Origin: Dysgonomonadaceae bacterium zrk40
Lineage (GTDB): Bacteria; Bacteroidota; Bacteroidia; Bacteroidales; Dysgonomonadaceae
DNA length: 64,000 nt
Reading direction: 5' to 3'
NCBI GenBank assembly: GCA_016916535.1
Contig: CP070276.1
Location: forward strand, 248,001 to 312,000
Part shown: positions 55,644-64,000 of the stretch, piece by piece
Position numbering within the stretch: the first letter of the stretch is position 1
How the letters are laid out: every line of letters starts with the position of its first letter
Translations under genes and position numbers: made by a program
The notes under the pieces: generated by a model
Database searches by the model: none
What the model saw: the letters and a program-made list of their open reading frames with translations, nothing else
Told to the model about the DNA's origin: nothing

Positions 55644-57770
55644 TTATTCGGCCACAACCAGCTCTTCCACAATATGGGGCGCACCCATCACCTTGTCAAT
55701 GACAAAAAGTACGTAGCGGATGTCCACACTGATGGTGCGCTGCATTTCCGGCTCAAAGAGGATGTCACCGCTCAGCGACTCCCAGTTGCCATCAAAGGCA
55801 AGCCCGATCAGCTCGGCGTTGCCGTTCAACACGGGGCTTCCGGAGTTACCTCCGGTGATATCGTTGGTTGAGAGGAAGTTCACACGCAGTCCCCCCTCGT
55901 TATCCACGTAGGGACCGAAGTCACCGGAGCGGATCACATCAAGGATATTCTCCTGCACGTTGAACTCGGGATCACCCGGCTTCTGTTTGTCGAGGATACC
56001 CTGAGAGGTGGTGTAATAGTCATACCACACCGCATCACGTGGCCAGTAACCCTTCACCGTGCCATAGCTCATCCGCTGTGTGAAGTTGGCATCGGGATAG
56101 AAGGTGCGATCGTTGTCCATCTCCATCAGGGCAGCCATGAACTCGCGTTCGCCACGCAACATCTGCTCATAGAAGGGCATCATCTTCCCGGAGAGCTCGT
56201 ACCCCATGTCGGTGGTCGACAATGCAAGCTCCATGGCAGGATCCTTGGTCAGCACCTCTGTATCGGCGCTTTTCAGCAGTTTCAGCAATTTCTCCATTGA
56301 GGTGAACTGCGAATTGGCAAAGAGCCAGTCGGCATATTTTGTGTAGTCTCCCCCGAAAAGAGAGTCAATCTTCTGGTAGATATCGGGGTGATACTCCGCG
56401 GGAACCCTCTCGGCATATAGCTTCATCACTACCGGCAACACCTTTTTGTCGAGTGCCGGATCGTAGTTCTTGTACGATTCAACCAGGCGGTCGTTGATGA
56501 AAGCCTGCTTCTCCTCTTCTGTACCATCGCTGTCGAAACGGAGGATGGTGCTGGCAAAGCGAATCAGCTCGATGCCATTGTTGAAGGTCTCCAGGAAGTA
56601 GGTGGTATTGCGCGCCAACTCATCGGAAGTGCTGTAGGCTTCCTTGAGGGTAGCCAGCGTACCTTCATATTTCTTTCCCTGTTCCGGGTTGTTCTTGATC
56701 CACTCAGCCAGCTTTGACTCCAGATCTTCCTTCTCTGGCAGCACCCCAAGGCGGGTCAGTGCCTCGTTCATCCCCATCGAGTTCTTCCAGTAGTTAGAGC
56801 TGCCGGCATGCTTGCTGGCATACTTGATGCGGATGGTATCGTTCTGCGTCATCGCATCCCACCAGATAGCCTGCTTGGCACCCCGCACCTCAATGCGTGG
56901 TTTGTTCTCCGACTCCATGCGCTGGCGAATGCCCCATGAGGAGAGATAGCGTTGAGTGCTTCCAGGGTATCCCACAGTCATTGCGTAATCACCTTCCGTC
57001 GCCCCTGCCAGCGATACCGGTACCACATATTTGGGCTGATAGGGTACATTATCGGCACTGTAATTGGCCGGTTGGTTGTCCTTGCCGGCATAAACACGGA
57101 ACACCGAGAAATCGCCTGTGTGGCGTGGCCACATCCAGTTGTCGGTATCCCCGCCGAACTTACCTACAGAGGAGGGAGGAGCTACAACCATGCGCACGTC
57201 ACGGAACAGATCGTAGAGCACAACATAATATTTGTTGCGAGAAAAGAAGGGTATCACCCGTGCACGGGTAAAAGGATCACTTTCATACTCACTGATCAAT
57301 TCGTTTGAAATGGAGTCAATGGCCAGCTCACGCTGAATCTCGCTCATTACCAGCGGCACATGGGGTGCAATGCGGTCTGTTACATCCTCCATCGAACGGA
57401 GAAAGGAGACTGTAAGACCGTCGGCATAGAGTTCATCGCTCTTGCTGGCAGCCGCAAAGCCGTCACGCAGGTAGTCATGCTCCACAGCACTCAGCTGCTG
57501 TATGGCTCCATAGCCGCAATGGTGGTTGGTGAAGACAAGTCCTTCTTCCGATACTACCACGCCCGTACATCCTCCGCCGAAGATTACGACGGCATCTTTG
57601 AGCGATGGGTTCTGTTCACTGTAAAGCTGGTCAGCAGGAAAAGTGAATCCCAGCTCCTGCATGCGAGCGATATTCTCACGGTTAAGCTCCTTCAGGAGCC
57701 ACATTCCTTCATCTGCTCTCGCAGTGAATGCCACAAATAAAATTGTGAGCGATAAGAAAAGTTTTTTCAT
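55644..57770 (-). CDS. S46-family dipeptidyl peptidase, DPP7-type
   Basis: S46 peptidases are periplasmic serine enzymes that release dipeptides from peptide N termini, central to asaccharolytic Bacteroidota. The 708-residue protein has a signal peptide (ending ARA before DEGMWLL) and the family motif TNHHCGYGAI (catalytic His84), the Ser in GGNSGSP (Ser643), and FDGNW. The glycine at Ser+18 (Gly661) corresponds to the residue that is Gly in DPP7 and Arg in DPP11, so hydrophobic P1 residues are expected and Asp/Glu are not. It is separated by 91 bp from the flippase gene. Confidence 0.93.
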   Translation of the reverse strand: MKKLFLSLTILFVAFTARADEGMWLLKELNRENIARMQELGFTFPADQLYSEQNPSLKDAVVIFGGGCTGVVVSEEGLVFTNHHCGYGAIQQLSAVEHDYLRDGFAAASKSDELYADGLTVSFLRSMEDVTDRIAPHVPLVMSEIQRELAIDSISNELISEYESDPFTRARVIPFFSRNKYYVVLYDLFRDVRMVVAPPSSVGKFGGDTDNWMWPRHTGDFSVFRVYAGKDNQPANYSADNVPYQPKYVVPVSLAGATEGDYAMTVGYPGSTQRYLSSWGIRQRMESENKPRIEVRGAKQAIWWDAMTQNDTIRIKYASKHAGSSNYWKNSMGMNEALTRLGVLPEKEDLESKLAEWIKNNPEQGKKYEGTLATLKEAYSTSDELARNTTYFLETFNNGIELIRFASTILRFDSDGTEEEKQAFINDRLVESYKNYDPALDKKVLPVVMKLYAERVPAEYHPDIYQKIDSLFGGDYTKYADWLFANSQFTSMEKLLKLLKSADTEVLTKDPAMELALSTTDMGYELSGKMMPFYEQMLRGEREFMAALMEMDNDRTFYPDANFTQRMSYGTVKGYWPRDAVWYDYYTTSQGILDKQKPGDPEFNVQENILDVIRSGDFGPYVDNEGGLRVNFLSTNDITGGNSGSPVLNGNAELIGLAFDGNWESLSGDILFEPEMQRTISVDIRYVLFVIDKVMGAPHIVEELVVAE

Positions 57771-57861
57771 AGGTTGGTGTAATTAGCAATAAGCCATAAG
57801 CGACAAGCTATAAGCTGTTAGCTTTGATAATGATTGTATAATTTATTAATATTCATTTTAA

Positions 57862-59355
57862 TTACTTGAAATATTTCCCGATAAATGGCCATTGTCTCAG
57901 CGGCAGTTCCCTCTTTATCATCACAATAAGATATATTGCCACCAGCAAGGTGCTGACAGCCAGTCGTAACGGGAGGCTCTCAATCTGTAGATAGCTTATC
58001 CTGATGCCTGCATAGAGAATGAGTGTGAGCAGAAAGAAGGTTGATGCAGATCGGAGATTGTAAGGGATGGGGTAATGTTTCTGTCCCAACCCGTAGGAGA
58101 TTGCCATCATCGCCAGGTTGGCGATAAACGATGCCCAGGCGCAGGCCATGTATCCAAAGCGGGGGATGAACAGAATGTTGATCAGCAAGGTGATGATGAA
58201 ACCGAAGACAGACATATAAGCTCCCCAGCGGGTCTGATCGGTAAGTTTATACCAGAGCGACAGGTTGAAGTAGACACCAAAGAAGAGCTCACCCATCAGC
58301 ACGATCGGCACCACCTTCAGCCCCTCGTGATAAGCTGTTGGTATCAGGAACTTGATGACATCAATGTAACCGGTGGTCAGCAGGAAGATGAGTAGCCCGA
58401 AGAGAATGAAATAGCGGGTGGCGTCGCTGAACGACTGCCGGTCGTCGGCAGCCTCCCTGTTGCGTGCAAAGATAAAGGGTTCGAAGGCGTAGCGGAACGC
58501 TTGGGTGAACATCACCATGATGATGGCGATCTTGAAGTTCTGCCCGTAGATGCCCAGTTCCCGGAAAGCGTTCGCCTTGTCGGGATAGAACCAGGGGAAG
58601 AGAATCTTGTCCACCGTCTGGTTGAGAATACCTGCAATCCCCAGGATCAGTATCGGGAAGGAGTAGCGCAGCATCCTCTTCAGCAGCGCCTTGTCGAAGG
58701 TGAAGCGAACCCTCAGTTCCGGTGCGACCATCAGCAGCTGCACCACCGAGGCGGTAAGGTTTGCGATCAGGATGTAATCGACGCCCCTGCTCAGATCGAA
58801 CCAGGCAAAAGCATCGGGGAACCGCTCCTGCAAGAGAGGACAAGCCAGGAAGAAGAAGAGGTTGATCAGGATGGTCAGCCCCACGTTGACCAGCTTGATG
58901 GCTGCAAAGCGGATGGGTCTCTTTTTGAAACGCAGGTTGGCGAAGGGGATGGCTCCCACCACGTCGAAACAGAGGATCAGTACCATCAGCAGCAGGTAGT
59001 GCGGCTTCATCTCACTGCCGCCCAGCGCAAATGCCACCGGGTTGAGGAAGAGAAGGGCCACCGTAAAGAAGAGAATCGTACTGGAGAGGATGCTGGTAAA
59101 GGCGGTGGAAAAGACTTTTGTAGGATCTGACTCCTTGTTGGCAAAACGGAAGAAGCCTGTTTCCATCCCATAGGTGAGGATCACCTGCAGCAGTGCCACC
59201 CAGGCATAAAAGTTGGTCAGTACGCCTATGTCGTCCACCCGCGGCAGGGCAAAGGCCCAGTAGAGGGAGAGGAACCAGCTCAGGAGTCTGGGCAGCACGC
59301 TGCCCATTCCGTAAAAGAAGGTCTCCTTTGCCAACGATCTCATTCCCCCTGCCAT
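57862..59355 (-). CDS. Polysaccharide flippase (MOP superfamily)
   Basis: This 497-residue protein has 12-14 membrane helices and resembles Wzx-type oligosaccharide flippases (LAKETFFYGMGSVLPRLLSW at the start, NLSLWYKLTDQTRWGAYMSV in the second half). It would flip lipid-linked sugars across the inner membrane. No glycosyltransferase genes are adjacent, so it is an isolated copy. The start at 59355 is supported by AGGAG seven bases before the ATG, one of the few clear Shine-Dalgarno sequences here. A TATTTTTG box lies at 59398-59405. Confidence 0.87.
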   Translation of the reverse strand: MAGGMRSLAKETFFYGMGSVLPRLLSWFLSLYWAFALPRVDDIGVLTNFYAWVALLQVILTYGMETGFFRFANKESDPTKVFSTAFTSILSSTILFFTVALLFLNPVAFALGGSEMKPHYLLLMVLILCFDVVGAIPFANLRFKKRPIRFAAIKLVNVGLTILINLFFFLACPLLQERFPDAFAWFDLSRGVDYILIANLTASVVQLLMVAPELRVRFTFDKALLKRMLRYSFPILILGIAGILNQTVDKILFPWFYPDKANAFRELGIYGQNFKIAIIMVMFTQAFRYAFEPFIFARNREAADDRQSFSDATRYFILFGLLIFLLTTGYIDVIKFLIPTAYHEGLKVVPIVLMGELFFGVYFNLSLWYKLTDQTRWGAYMSVFGFIITLLINILFIPRFGYMACAWASFIANLAMMAISYGLGQKHYPIPYNLRSASTFFLLTLILYAGIRISYLQIESLPLRLAVSTLLVAIYLIVMIKRELPLRQWPFIGKYFK

Positions 59356-59397
59356 CTAACTCCTGTTCTTTGTTTGTAGAATTGTCAGTGTAAGATG

Positions 59398-59405
59398 CAA
59401 AAATA
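59398..59405 (-). promoter_or_regulatory. -7 box (TATTTTTG) for the flippase gene
   Basis: A perfect TAnnTTTG match on minus with TTTG about 23 bp upstream, about 43 bp before the ATG. Confidence 0.5.
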
Positions 59406-59544
59406 CAATTTTTCCCTGATGTCGGCTTCAAATTGGCATCATTATTTATCTTTAAGCATTTTGGTGGCCCGAATCTCAAAAAAAACCTTTTACTTTGCAG
59501 GTTGAAAAAAGTGAACAGATAGCAATCAGAAACAAATACATGCA

Positions 59545-59564
59545 GGCGCATGATGAACTGCGCC
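59545..59564 (+). promoter_or_regulatory. Leader hairpin upstream of glyS
   Basis: GGCGCA pairs with TGCGCC around an 8-nt loop, ending 25 nt before the glyS ATG. There is no T-tract and no T-box features. Confidence 0.4.
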
Positions 59565-59589
59565 GAAGGTATGATTCCCTAAATTGAAT

Positions 59590-61134
59590 ATGGCACAACA
59601 GGAAGAGGTATTTAAGAAACTGGTATCACACTGCAAGGAATATGGATACGTGTTTCAGTCGAGCGAGATCTATGACGGGCTGGGCGCTGTGTATGACTAC
59701 GGTCAGATGGGCGTGGAGCTCAAGAACAACATCAAGAAATACTGGTGGGACAGCATGGTGCTGCTGCACGAAAACGTGGTGGGCATCGACTCCGCCATCT
59801 TCATGCACCCCACCATCTGGAAGGCATCGGGACACGTGGATGCATTCAACGACCCGTTGATCGACAACAAGGAGAGCAAGAAAAGGTATCGCGCCGATGT
59901 GCTGATTGAGGATCACCTGGCGAAGTACGACGACAAGATAGAGAAAGAGGTGCAGAAGGCGGCCAAGCGCTTCGGCGATAGTTTCGACGAGCAGATGTTC
60001 CGCGACACCAATCCCCGTGTACTGGAAAACCGCCAGAAGAGGGATGAGATCCATGCCCGCTTCGCCAAAGCACTCAACGACAACAACCTGGAAGAGCTGC
60101 GGCAGATCATCATCGACTGCGAGATCGCCTGCCCCATCAGCGGCACCCGCAACTGGACGGAGGTGCGTCAGTTCAACCTGATGTTCTCCACCGAGATGGG
60201 CTCAACTGCCGACGGTGCCATGAAGGTGTTCCTCCGTCCCGAGACGGCACAGGGCATCTTCGTCAACTTCCTAAACGTCCAGAAAACAGGCCGCATGAAG
60301 ATACCCTTCGGCATCGCCCAGATCGGCAAGGCGTTCCGCAACGAGATCGTAGCCCGTCAGTTCATCTTCCGCATGCGGGAGTTCGAGCAGATGGAGATGC
60401 AGTTCTTCGTGGCACCCGGTGAGGAGCTGAAGTGGTTCGAACACTGGAAGGCGTTCCGCATGAAGTGGCACCAGTCGCTCGGCTTTGGTGCCGACAAGTA
60501 CCGCTTCCACGACCACGACAAGCTGGCGCACTATGCCAACGCGGCTACCGACATCGAGTTCGAGATGCCCTTCGGCTTCAAGGAGGTGGAAGGAATCCAC
60601 TCCCGCACCGACTTCGACCTGAGCCAGCATGAGAAGTACTCCGGTAAGAAGCTGCAATACTTCGATCCGGAACAGAACAAATCTTACGTACCCTACGTGG
60701 TGGAGACCTCCATCGGCGTAGACCGCATGTTCCTCTCGGTGATGGCTGCCTCCTACTGCGAGGAAACGCTCGAGGGGGGTGAGACCCGCGTGTTGCTCAA
60801 CCTGCCGCCCGCCCTGGCACCGGTGAAGCTGGCCATCCTGCCGCTGGTGAAGAAAGACGGTCTGCCGGAGAAAGCACGTGAGATCATGGATGAGCTCAAG
60901 TTCAGCTTCGCCTGCCAGTACGACGAGAAAGACAGCATCGGCAAGCGCTACCGCCGCCAGGATGCCATCGGCACCCCTTTCTGTGCCACCATCGACCACC
61001 AGACGCTGGAGGACAACACCGTCACCATCCGCTATCGCGACACCATGGCGCAAGAGAGAGTGACAATCGATTCGCTGCAACGGGTGATCGCCGAAAAGAC
61101 CGATTTGAAAAATCTCCTGAAAAAAATCTCCTGA
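59590..61134 (+). CDS. glyS: Glycyl-tRNA synthetase (homodimeric type)
   Basis: This class II enzyme charges tRNA-Gly with glycine. The 514-residue product is the single-chain alpha2 type. It begins with YVFQSSEIYDGLGAVYDYG, carries motif 2 (IGKAFRNEIVARQFIFRMREFEQMEMQFF, given by its core FRNEI..REFEQ), EGIHSRTDFDL, motif 3 ETSIGVDRMF and an anticodon-binding C domain. The ATG at 59590 is chosen over one two codons upstream. The FKBP gene starts 2 bp after the stop. Confidence 0.97.
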   Translation: MAQQEEVFKKLVSHCKEYGYVFQSSEIYDGLGAVYDYGQMGVELKNNIKKYWWDSMVLLHENVVGIDSAIFMHPTIWKASGHVDAFNDPLIDNKESKKRYRADVLIEDHLAKYDDKIEKEVQKAAKRFGDSFDEQMFRDTNPRVLENRQKRDEIHARFAKALNDNNLEELRQIIIDCEIACPISGTRNWTEVRQFNLMFSTEMGSTADGAMKVFLRPETAQGIFVNFLNVQKTGRMKIPFGIAQIGKAFRNEIVARQFIFRMREFEQMEMQFFVAPGEELKWFEHWKAFRMKWHQSLGFGADKYRFHDHDKLAHYANAATDIEFEMPFGFKEVEGIHSRTDFDLSQHEKYSGKKLQYFDPEQNKSYVPYVVETSIGVDRMFLSVMAASYCEETLEGGETRVLLNLPPALAPVKLAILPLVKKDGLPEKAREIMDELKFSFACQYDEKDSIGKRYRRQDAIGTPFCATIDHQTLEDNTVTIRYRDTMAQERVTIDSLQRVIAEKTDLKNLLKKIS

Positions 61135-61136
61135 TC

Positions 61137-61685
61137 ATGAAGAAAAATTATCTACAATCCATCATATTGCTTACCGGGCTACTTTTCCTTGCCGTCTCCT
61201 GCGACAAGACCGAGACCTTCGACGACAAGTGGCAGCTCGACAACGAGGCACAGTTCGCCAGGGTGTCCGCCAACACGGAGTTTACAAAATTGAACTCTCA
61301 ATCGGGTAAAGGGTTCATCATGTACAAAGAGCTGGAACAGGGGGATGGTACAACCCCTTACTTCACCGATCAGGTGAAGGTGCTTTATACCGGCTGGTAC
61401 AAGAACAACTGGTCGCAGCCCGACAGCTATAACGATGACAAGGGAAACCTTATTCTGAACAAGATCATTTTTGATTCTACCGCCAACCGGAATGACATTC
61501 CCAGCACCTTCTCGGTGAACGGCGTGGTAGATGGCTTCTCCACAGCGTTGCAACACATGCAGGTAGGCGACAAGTGGGAGATCTGGATCCCCTGGAAGCT
61601 GGGATATGGAGAGGCGGGGAACAACTCTATTCCGGGTTACACCACGCTGGTCTTTGAAATCGAACTGGTCGATATCGTAGAGTAA
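61137..61685 (+). CDS. FKBP-type peptidyl-prolyl isomerase lipoprotein
   Basis: This 182-residue protein has a lipoprotein signal (LLFLAVSC, Cys about 22) and a C-terminal FKBP domain (about 70-180): VKVLYTGWY, FDSTANRNDIPSTF, NGVVDGFSTALQHMQVGDKW, IPWKLGYGEAG and VFEIELVDI. It would speed proline isomerisation in periplasmic protein folding. It starts 2 bp after glyS, a housekeeping pairing without an obvious link. Its stop is 5 bp from the convergent dacB stop. Confidence 0.92.
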   Translation: MKKNYLQSIILLTGLLFLAVSCDKTETFDDKWQLDNEAQFARVSANTEFTKLNSQSGKGFIMYKELEQGDGTTPYFTDQVKVLYTGWYKNNWSQPDSYNDDKGNLILNKIIFDSTANRNDIPSTFSVNGVVDGFSTALQHMQVGDKWEIWIPWKLGYGEAGNNSIPGYTTLVFEIELVDIVE

Positions 61686-61690
61686 GAAAC

Positions 61691-63127
61691 CTACAATCCC
61701 AACAACAAATGTTCAATGGCACTCCTCACTTGTGGGCGGGTGCCATTGAATTTATTCACCATCACGGTGAAGGCATATTTTTTGTTGCCGTCAATCAAAT
61801 AACCCGCATAACACTGTACGCCGCCAATGCTGCCGCTTTTGGCGGCAATCCTGCCACTCAGCCTTGTGTTCCTCAGAAAGGATGCTAGCGTCCCCTCCAG
61901 CCCCGCTTTCGGCAATGAATTGAAGAAGAGGGGTGCGTAATTACTCCGAGTATGCATATATACCAGCAGATCGGTCAGCAGCTGCGGGCTCACCGCGTTC
62001 TGCGGTGCCAGGCCACTGCCGTCATGCATCTGTAGGGAAGAAACCACAATACCCCTGCTTTTCCAGAAATCCAATGTTGCTGCACTTCCTGCTTCCAGAA
62101 CATCCCCCTCCTGTGTCATGTTGCTTTTTATGCCGAGGGTCCGAATCAGATGCTCCGCGAAGTGGTTGTTGCTCTCCACGTTCACCTCGCGGATGATATC
62201 CTTCAGTGGAGGTGACACCTGTGTTAAAAGCACTTTTCCCACCCGGTAGTTGACACCATGGCCGAATCCGCACACCCCTGAGAGATAATCCCCGCGTGCT
62301 GTCTCCACCTTTTTAACTTGTATGCCTGCCGCTTTCAGATATGTGGCCAACGTCTCACCCAGCAACAAGCCCGGATCGGGAATATCCCCCTTGATGCTGA
62401 ACGCCTTCCTACCAGCCGGGATGTTTCCCCGTAAAATCCGCTCGTTCGAGAAGGGGGCACCATAGATATAGCCGTTGTCGCGACCGGTGGTGTTCAGCGT
62501 CAGTTCGTTCTGGAAAGTGAGTTGTTCCATCTCCGGTTCGGTGCGCAGGATTTTGGGACAACTGCTCCGATCGGTGGTATCAAAGAAAAGCTTGTAGCTG
62601 TTGTCGAAGATGCTGATGCCGTAGGCACCCGCGGCATAGTAATTTCCCATGTCGATCCAGGTCCACTCGGGCGAGATGCCGTTGTAGCCGAAGAGATCAT
62701 CCACCACGTAGATGCTGTATTCCCTGCCGGAGGGGAGCGCTCTTCTGAGGGCATCTGCCGCCACGGTAAAGAATGTCTCGGGATGATCGCCAAAAGCCTC
62801 GCTACCCAGGGTGGGATCGCCTGCCCCAATCACCAGGATGCGGGTGGGATCATTGGCGTCGAGTGCCACCTCCGTCTTATAGCGGTAATGCTCTCCCAAC
62901 ATCTCCAGTGCCGTGGCAGTGGTGATCACCTTCAGCACCGATGCCGGTGTGAGCGATCGTTCGTTGTTGTACGACAGAATGCTCCTGCCTGTTACCATGT
63001 CGGTCACCGATACCCCCACGGAGGCATGTCTCAGCGCAGGGTGATTGACAAACTGTTCAAGTGCAGGTTGTGCAAAGCTGAAGCTGGCCGCAAAGAGTAA
63101 AACAACTAAATAGAGATGTCTTTTCAT
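61691..63127 (-). CDS. dacB: D-alanyl-D-alanine carboxypeptidase/endopeptidase (PBP4 type)
   Basis: This periplasmic enzyme cleaves D-Ala-D-Ala ends or cross-links in peptidoglycan. The 478-residue protein has a signal peptide (LVVLLFAASFSFA) and the three penicillin-binding motifs: SVLK (63-66), SNN in VESNNHFAEHL (about 318), and KSGS in AAKSGSIGGVQCYAG (about 435). A large insertion domain between the first two motifs matches the class C PBP4 family. A CAAAAATA/TATTTTTG box is at 63152-63159 on minus. Confidence 0.95.
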   Translation of the reverse strand: MKRHLYLVVLLFAASFSFAQPALEQFVNHPALRHASVGVSVTDMVTGRSILSYNNERSLTPASVLKVITTATALEMLGEHYRYKTEVALDANDPTRILVIGAGDPTLGSEAFGDHPETFFTVAADALRRALPSGREYSIYVVDDLFGYNGISPEWTWIDMGNYYAAGAYGISIFDNSYKLFFDTTDRSSCPKILRTEPEMEQLTFQNELTLNTTGRDNGYIYGAPFSNERILRGNIPAGRKAFSIKGDIPDPGLLLGETLATYLKAAGIQVKKVETARGDYLSGVCGFGHGVNYRVGKVLLTQVSPPLKDIIREVNVESNNHFAEHLIRTLGIKSNMTQEGDVLEAGSAATLDFWKSRGIVVSSLQMHDGSGLAPQNAVSPQLLTDLLVYMHTRSNYAPLFFNSLPKAGLEGTLASFLRNTRLSGRIAAKSGSIGGVQCYAGYLIDGNKKYAFTVMVNKFNGTRPQVRSAIEHLLLGL

Positions 63128-63181
63128 TTGTTCGGGAGATGATGGTTTCTACAAAAATAACAAAATTAAATTTTGTCCATG

Positions 63182-63211
63182 AAAAAACCCTGCAAGAAAT
63201 GTTGCAGGGTT
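63182..63211 (-). terminator. Intrinsic terminator for the beta-barrel gene
   Basis: On minus, AACCCTGCAA and TTGCAGGGTT form a perfect 10-bp stem with a 6-nt loop followed by TTTTTTC. It stands between the beta-barrel gene and dacB. Confidence 0.85.
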
Positions 63212-63232
63212 CTCTATCAGAAGGGTTGGCTG

Positions 63233-63853
63233 TTAAAACTTGTAGCCCACCGAAAGATATGCGTTCTGGTTTTTGGTGTTCCCGTTGTCACGGTTGGATA
63301 TATTCACCATTCCCATATCCCATCCAAGGTCGATCAGGAAGGCACCCATCTCGGCACCCACACCAAGACCGAGTCCGGCATCGAAGGGTTTGTACTGTCC
63401 GTTGGCATCACCGAAGATCTTGTCCACATCCCATTCTCCGCTCAGGCTACCCACTTTGGCTTCCCTGCTTCCGCCTACGCCATAGGCTGCATAGGGACCG
63501 GCGTGAAATACGATGCGTGAGCCTGGAGTAACATCCACCTTGTAAGCAAGGTGCAGCGGCAGCTGCAGGTACATGAGGTTTTCGGTGTACTCAGTATCCA
63601 TGGCATCGTTGACAGACTTAAATCCCTTCGTGCTTAAGAACAACCCGGTCTGGAGGGCCATATTGGGTGCAAAGTCCACATCAGCGGCCAGTCCGATATT
63701 GAATCCAATCTTCGGGTTCTTGTCATCCACCTCATCGTCATATACCAGGTTTGACATGTTCACACCTCCCTTGATACCCAAGCTCACCTGTGCACTGACG
63801 GCAGTTACGATGGCAAGCATGGCAATGACTGCTGTTAATCTCATTTTTTTCAT
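63233..63853 (-). CDS. Outer-membrane beta-barrel protein (PorT-like/OmpA-like fold)
   Basis: This 206-residue protein has a signal peptide (MKKMRLTAVIAMLAIVTAVSA, given by length 21-22) and the pattern of a small Bacteroidota barrel: SLGIKGGVNMSNL at the start, IGFNIGLAADVDF, LMYLQLPLHLAYKV, GAEMGAFLIDLGWDMGMVNI and YLSVGYKF, ending with the aromatic expected of outer-membrane proteins. The role is unknown. Starts at 63853, 63844 or 63865 are possible. The 135 bases from 63866 to the window edge hold only a CATCTTTG box, one mismatch from the consensus. Confidence 0.85.
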   Translation of the reverse strand: MKKMRLTAVIAMLAIVTAVSAQVSLGIKGGVNMSNLVYDDEVDDKNPKIGFNIGLAADVDFAPNMALQTGLFLSTKGFKSVNDAMDTEYTENLMYLQLPLHLAYKVDVTPGSRIVFHAGPYAAYGVGGSREAKVGSLSGEWDVDKIFGDANGQYKPFDAGLGLGVGAEMGAFLIDLGWDMGMVNISNRDNGNTKNQNAYLSVGYKF

Positions 63854-64000
63854 AATTTCATTCATTAAGTTGTTAATCCTAATCTTATTCTTTGGGTTTC
63901 AAAGATGACTTCTCTAAAACCAGCAATAAAACAGTTTGCCGCAGTGATTTGTTCGCAAACGTGGTACTTTGAACTGTAACAGGTTGGATTATCGGCTATA

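Noticed and set aside
59545-59564. T-box leader for glyS
   Set aside because: Only a short hairpin is present, without specifier loop, T-box sequence or antiterminator.

Overview
The window is a gene-dense piece of a Bacteroidota chromosome, most likely order Bacteroidales. The evidence is promoters with a TAnnTTTG -7 box instead of a sigma70 -10 box, weak or absent Shine-Dalgarno sequences, a Rho protein with a long glutamine/lysine-rich insert, S46 and C69 peptidases, and many lipoproteins with N-terminal lipoboxes. Placement in the Dysgonomonadaceae (Proteiniphilum/Petrimonas-like) is a guess from gene content. The lifestyle that fits is an anaerobic, protein- and amino-acid-fermenting bacterium: a full histidine-to-glutamate pathway, DPP7- and C69-type peptidases, an acyl-CoA dehydrogenase with a bifurcating-type ETF, and methylglyoxal synthase. 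No tRNA, rRNA, CRISPR array, intact insertion sequence or prophage was found.

Layout. 1-4.1 kb: end of a TrkH potassium channel, ClpB, hemolysin III-like membrane protein. 4.1-13.1 kb (minus strand): histidine utilisation cluster hutU, ftcD, pnuC, hutI, fchA, hutH, then an MFS transporter. 13.4-16.5 kb: cutC and a GH20 hexosaminidase lipoprotein. 16.6-21.5 kb (minus): NhaD antiporter, endonuclease IV, and a PhoR/PhoB-like two-component pair. 21.6-22.9 kb: queC-queF behind a compact leader that fits a preQ1-I riboswitch. 23-31.2 kb: a GH16-like lipoprotein lacking the usual nucleophile, an aminotransferase, a LolE/FtsX-type permease, sbcD-sbcC, and an SMR transporter. 31.2-32.3 kb: a gene-free kilobase bracketed by a promoter-like sequence and a strong terminator. 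32.3-38.2 kb: ECF sigma factor, outer-membrane protein, a 46-bp perfect palindrome, acyl-CoA dehydrogenase, etfA, etfB. 38.5-42 kb: a lipoprotein and rho. 42.1-51.2 kb (minus): divIC-like gene, small membrane protein, a response regulator with a degenerate AAA+ domain, hybrid kinase, xerD, dnaN, a DEDDh exonuclease, lipoprotein, truA. 51.3-55.3 kb: C69 dipeptidase, phosphohexomutase, mgsA. 55.6-63.9 kb: DPP7-type S46 peptidase, flippase, glyS, FKBP lipoprotein, dacB and a beta-barrel protein.

Genes that work together: the hut genes make glutamate, ammonia and 5,10-methenyl-THF from histidine, with formimidoyl transfer and cyclodeamination encoded by separate genes. SbcC and SbcD form one nuclease. 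QueC and QueF act in queuosine synthesis. EtfA, EtfB and the dehydrogenase form an electron-transfer module. The most unusual non-genic signals are a ~185-bp intergenic repeat with 11-bp tandem units present twice (4.2 kb and 55.5 kb), a related arrangement at 34.2 kb, the preQ1 leader, and the possible long non-coding transcript at 31.4-32.3 kb.
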